In this document: positions 60,489-64,000 of the stretch, piece by piece
How the letters are laid out: every line of letters starts with the position of its first letter
How positions within the stretch are numbered: position 1 is the first letter of the stretch
DNA from: Welwitschia mirabilis
Taxonomy: Eukaryota > Gnetophyta > Gnetopsida > Welwitschiales
Length of the DNA stretch: 64,000 nucleotides
Assembly (NCBI GenBank): GCA_051453625.1
Contig: JBOZIK010000001.1
Location: forward strand, 4,317,642-4,381,641
Reading direction: 5' to 3'
Position numbers and translations under genes: made by a program
The notes under the pieces: generated by a model
The model's input: only the letters and a program-made list of their open reading frames with translations
The model's database searches: none
Told to the model about the DNA's origin: nothing

Positions 60489-60830
60489 CTAGTTTTCTTC
60501 ACCACATTTTCTTGCAACACTATGTATTTTTATTTTATATAAACTCCCATTTTTCAATAAATAATTTTTATTTTTCTTTTCATAGTATAACAAATATTTA
60601 AAAATCATGTTTACACCTAAGCAATTCACAATATTTGGAAACCAAGGTCTTTCTTTAATTTCAAATTGATCTTCACATGGAATTTGTTCCTTAATTTGTA
60701 ACCCTTTCTCATCATCCTTAAACTTTAAACATGATACATGATCTACAATAAAAATTTTTATCTCCTTCCTATCTATTATGGTAAGATCAAATTTGTACAT
60801 TAGTAACATTCACCTTATGATTTAGGAATG
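60489..60830 (-). pseudogene. Minus-strand gypsy RNaseH C-terminus and linker
   Basis: An open frame of 106 codons (60809-60489): LLMYKFDLTIIDRKEIKIFIV, then DHVSCL, then a linker with RPWFPNIVNCLGV and ending ARKCGEEN. This is the family LLQEFDLxIxDRKGxxNxVADHLSRL, PWFADIVNYL, and IRRCVPE. It is the cleanest stretch of the element, but upstream and downstream frames are broken. Confidence 0.88.
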
Positions 60831-61123
60831 CATTTCTTTTTTATCATGTGAATATCTTATTATATAATGATTTATATGAAACTCTATTTGATAACCTAAG
60901 ATATAATATTTAACTTTCTCTAAAGGAAAAACAATAACTAATATTTTAAAACTCTAACTTTAACAAGTGATAGCGTAAGGTTATTGAGTTTCATCCTTCC
61001 ATCCGTAGACATCTCCCATTTCTACATTATAGGCACTAGTCAAAATATGAAAAATGTCATCCAAGTTAGATCCTCAAAGTATAAGTGATTGTATTAGTTT
61101 ATATTCTACTTATTTAAATTTCT

Positions 61124-61322
61124 TTTGATAATAACCTATCCATTTGTATCCCACATCTTTCCAAAATATTTTACTTAAAGGAGTAATCATCTTATAAAAC
61201 TTTGTAATATATCATCTTACAAAACTTTGATAATGATCTATCAATTTGTATCCCACATCTTTCCAAAGTAGTTTACTTAAAGGAGTAGTCATTTTACAAA
61301 ACTTTGTAATAAACCTCCCACA
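61124..61322. repeat. 102-bp tandem duplication in gypsy pol
   Basis: Unit 1 (61124-61225) and unit 2 (61226-61322) share TTTGATAATxAxCTATC, TTTGTATCCCACATCTTTCC and TTTACTTAAAGGAGTA. The period is 102 bp, a multiple of three. Divergence of about a tenth shows that it is not recent. Confidence 0.85.
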
Positions 61323-61393
61323 GCAGTTTACATGCTCTAAGAATCATCTTAACTCATAGCAGTTTACATGCTCTAAGCATCATCTTAACTCTT
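61322..61393. repeat. 36-bp tandem duplication in gypsy pol
   Basis: AGCAGTTTACATGCTCTAAG is followed by an ATCATCTTAACTC stretch; the whole is present at 61322-61357 and again at 61358-61393, with one or two differences. The period is 36 bp (12 codons). It adjoins the 102-bp duplication. Confidence 0.88.
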
Positions 61394-62059
61394 TTATTTT
61401 AGTTTGATATTCTAGACCTTGAAGTTATTAACTTTATTTTTTTAAGTTTTAAACCTTATGATCCAAAACTATTCCTTCTTCTAGCATTAAATAGCTTTTT
61501 AACTAACTTAATTTAAGGGTTTTTTTTGTCTTTACATCTTTTTAAAACTTTTTTTAATCTATTTAATATAGAATCAAAATATTTCCCAAAGGTTAAGAAG
61601 TTATTCCTTGAAAACTTCTATACATGTATATAAAGTGTCTTGGAATGGGTAGTAGACTAAGCTTTAGAAAGTAGTAGGAGTATTACATAATCTAATGGGT
61701 AAAACTCTATAACCAAAGGTTCCCTAATGATATGTAAAGCTATTCTTTTCATTATCATTAAGAGTAATAAAAATTTGATTATATTGATTATAATAATCTC
61801 TAAAACTATTATATCATTATCCTCCTATCTTATCCAAACTTGATCTAAAATAATAAAGGAACATGATCCTTATAGGTAGCATCCTGTGATTAATGTAGAC
61901 TCTTCATTTTCCTCCTTTTTTTGAGACAACTATGATAGGACTTACTAAATTATAATAATAAATAAGATAAATAAATATAGCTTTTATAAACTTTCCTATT
62001 TCATCCTTTATAATTTCCTTAGTCTTTCTTTTACATTGTTGTATAGGTTTGACAAAAAC

Positions 62060-64000
62060 TTGTAAATAAATTTTATGTTAAAAAACATTAGCAAGGATTC
62101 TTTCTTTGTCTAAATGAGTTCTAGAAAAATATTTAACATGTCATTCCAATATCTTTTTTAGTTTTCTCTTCTAATAATATATGAGATTAGTATTAATCAC
62201 TAAGGTTTATCAAGTTCTATCTAAAAATTTTTAAGTCATAGTTTTAGTGGTAGTTTTTCAACTTTCATGTCAAGCAATTATCAAGATAATATTTTTCATG
62301 TTCCTTAATTGTTTTAAAATGATTTTAAATTTTACCCTCAATGTTTTTGAAATTTTTCATACTTTAAACTTCTGTACATTTTTCAGTTATTTGGATGTGT
62401 TTCTCTAAACTTCTACCATCCCTTTTGCAACATACAAAGCTAGATATTTTTCATATTCCTTAATTATTATGTTTCTAAGGTAAGTAAATTTTTAAAATTT
62501 ATTACTATATTTATTTCTATCCATTCTTCTTTCATGATATTTATCAACTAAACATATACTTCTATTAGAAGATTCCAATTCTACATTTCCTAATTTCTCA
62601 TATGTTGCATATGATATAACATTAATTCTTGCTCTTGTATCTTATAAAGCTCAAGATAACTTATTACTAATCTTATTTTTCATAATTAAAGTTCTTGGAT
62701 CCTTATACCTAATTCTTTTAACTTCTCTTAGTGTAGTTATAAATACTCATGATAATTGTTTATGTGAATTTCCTTTAATAACTTGGTGTTTTTCTTTCTT
62801 CCTAGTTTTCCTTCTTGGTTTATCAAATAAATCCTTTATAGCCTTTAAATAACTAGGTACTTATTTTAACAGATCTACTAGATGCATAATTATAAATGTC
62901 TCATGTAATTTTTCTACGAAGTTTGCTAGAGACCTTATTTATTTTTTAATTCCAATTATTATCCCATTTATTAGCCACCTCTTTAGATATGAAAACTTAA
63001 CTACATTATTATTTAAAATTCTTATAAAGTAAGGTAATAATATTAAGTGTTATGAGTCTCATTTTTATTTCTAATCTTTCTTCTTCTTGGTTCTTAGTCT
63101 TTTATAATTCATTTACTTAATTTAGTTTTAATGATATTCAAGTTTTCTTGAATACTTTTGAGATTGGGTTTATATTGACCTATCAACACTCTCTACTGCT
63201 TCTTATTTTTTTCTTTCTTAGGTTTTAATCTCATGCCACTTTATTTTCATCATTTAATTTATTTTTTCAATTTTATAGTAGTTATTCATTTTTTGTTAAT
63301 TTCTTTGCACATAATTACAAAGGGATCTATCCTCTTTGTCCAACTTCTTTACTTGCAAGGATAGGAAGTCTTTGATTTAAATGTCTTTTATCCGTTTTTA
63401 TTGATAACTATGGTATCTACTTAGTTAACATGTAATCATTCTATGAAAGTATTATACCCTATAAAATATGCAAGATCATGACCTCCCTAAGTATAATGTT
63501 TTATAAGTTATTTTCTTCTTTAGTTAAAGCTAAAACCTATTCCAATTTATTACTTACTTTCTCAACAATTTTATTAGTAATTATTCCTTCAATATTATGA
63601 ATTCTTTCTTTTCTTCTATCTTTATCTTATTTTTTATTTTTCAATTCCTACTCCATCTTATAAAGTTCTACTAATGTTTTTCTTAAAACTTTAAGATTAT
63701 AATTTTTAATTCTTCCCCTACATAATAAGTTTAGTTTTCCCAAAGTTTTAGTATTAACTCCTCTTAAAAATGCTCTAATTCTTTCTATTATATTAATTCC
63801 ATGCTTAGGAAATAATCCTAATAAGTTTTAATCTCTATTATATAATTCATTAAAGTTTTCTTAAGGTCCTTATTTGATGTCCATAATCTAATCGCTAACA
63901 TAATCTGTTAAACCTATTGATTATTACTTATTTAGGAACTTATTTTTGAATTCTATCTAGATACATACTTAGAAGTAATTGAAAATATCAAATCATTACA
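62060..64000 (-). pseudogene. Minus-strand gypsy gag and protease remnant
   Basis: Protease at about 62655-62585: AL*DTRARINVISYATYEKLG against the family ALxDxGASINxMPxxxxxKLG. The Asp remains but the Gly of the D-T-G type motif is Arg. Its upstream block RTLIMKNKIS (about 62700) matches the family CTIxDxxFExAL. Gag at about 63870-63620 includes GLFPKHGINIIERIRAFLRG and VELYKME, matching CPHHGIPxWxxIxxFxxGL of Tat/Athila gag. The element continues beyond the right edge, where its 5' LTR should lie. Between 62060 and 62560 a protease-RT linker is expected and no clear motif is seen. Confidence 0.75.

Larger units (their letters stand above)
60830..62060 (-). pseudogene. Minus-strand gypsy RT and RNaseH remnant
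   Basis: Reading down from 62060: VSPIIVVSKKGGK, a stop, then RVYINHRML (about 61950-61890; family SPVVxVPKKGGKWRVCIDYRxLN). The stop at 61906-61904 is TGA for Trp TGG. The stretch ITLNDNEKNSFTYH then GTFGYRVLPIRLCNTPTTF (about 61770-61680; family GTYAYRRMPFGLCNAPATF) follows. CIEVF marks the region of the active site, but the YxDD itself is not readable (CIEVFKE). Below this the connection/RNaseH part is disrupted by two tandem duplications (61124-61393). Confidence 0.88.

Overview
The window reads as very AT-rich nuclear DNA from a flowering plant, built almost entirely of old, broken transposable elements. The evidence is family-level: Ty1/copia elements with a primer-binding site matching the plant initiator-Met tRNA, Ty3/gypsy elements of the Tat/Athila type (PBS resembling TTGGCGTCATTxCTGGGGA, gag-PR-RT-RNaseH-IN order), a plant-type L1 LINE and a tRNA-derived SINE. 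I see no intact host gene, rRNA, tRNA or CRISPR array. Open frames over about 100 codons are fragments or run through N. The species cannot be named from the sequence.

Layout. 1-3974: 5' part of a minus-strand copia element (IN, PR, gag, PBS, 1486-bp LTR); the rest lies beyond the left edge. 4380-5560: minus-strand gypsy gag scrap. 5590-9297: a 2.6-kb spacer, part of it LTR-like, between two ~540-bp inverted arms packed with TTGAC motifs. 9600-10380: a CpG-rich, GC-rich island unlike everything around it, with a possible exon at 10616-10667. 12600-17095: a second minus-strand copia family with a SINE inside it. 17650-24540: two diverged minus-strand LINE copies joined at a gap. 26749-27160: a related copia LTR. 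27800-28600: a plus-strand gypsy integrase tail.

31602-49270: a plus-strand copia element split by a 14.65-kb gypsy complex (LTR1-gag-PR / gap / LTR2-gag / gap / gag-PR-RT-RH-IN / gap / IN tail-3' region-LTR3). Copia protein homology stops at 32956 and resumes at 47609, so the nesting is readable directly. 51541-57817: a pol-depleted gypsy element with two ~1.45-kb LTRs carrying arrays of TTACTATAGCA-like motifs. 59364-64000: minus-strand gypsy IN, RNaseH, RT, PR and gag, continuing past the right edge.

Nothing here is likely to make a working protein. Many stops sit where the family has Trp, Gln or Arg, as expected from long-term cytosine methylation and deamination. Eight N runs interrupt the sequence, and three of them are flanked by copies of the same element, so the repeat structure may be partly mis-assembled. 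Coordinates of decayed domains are approximate (tens of bases).
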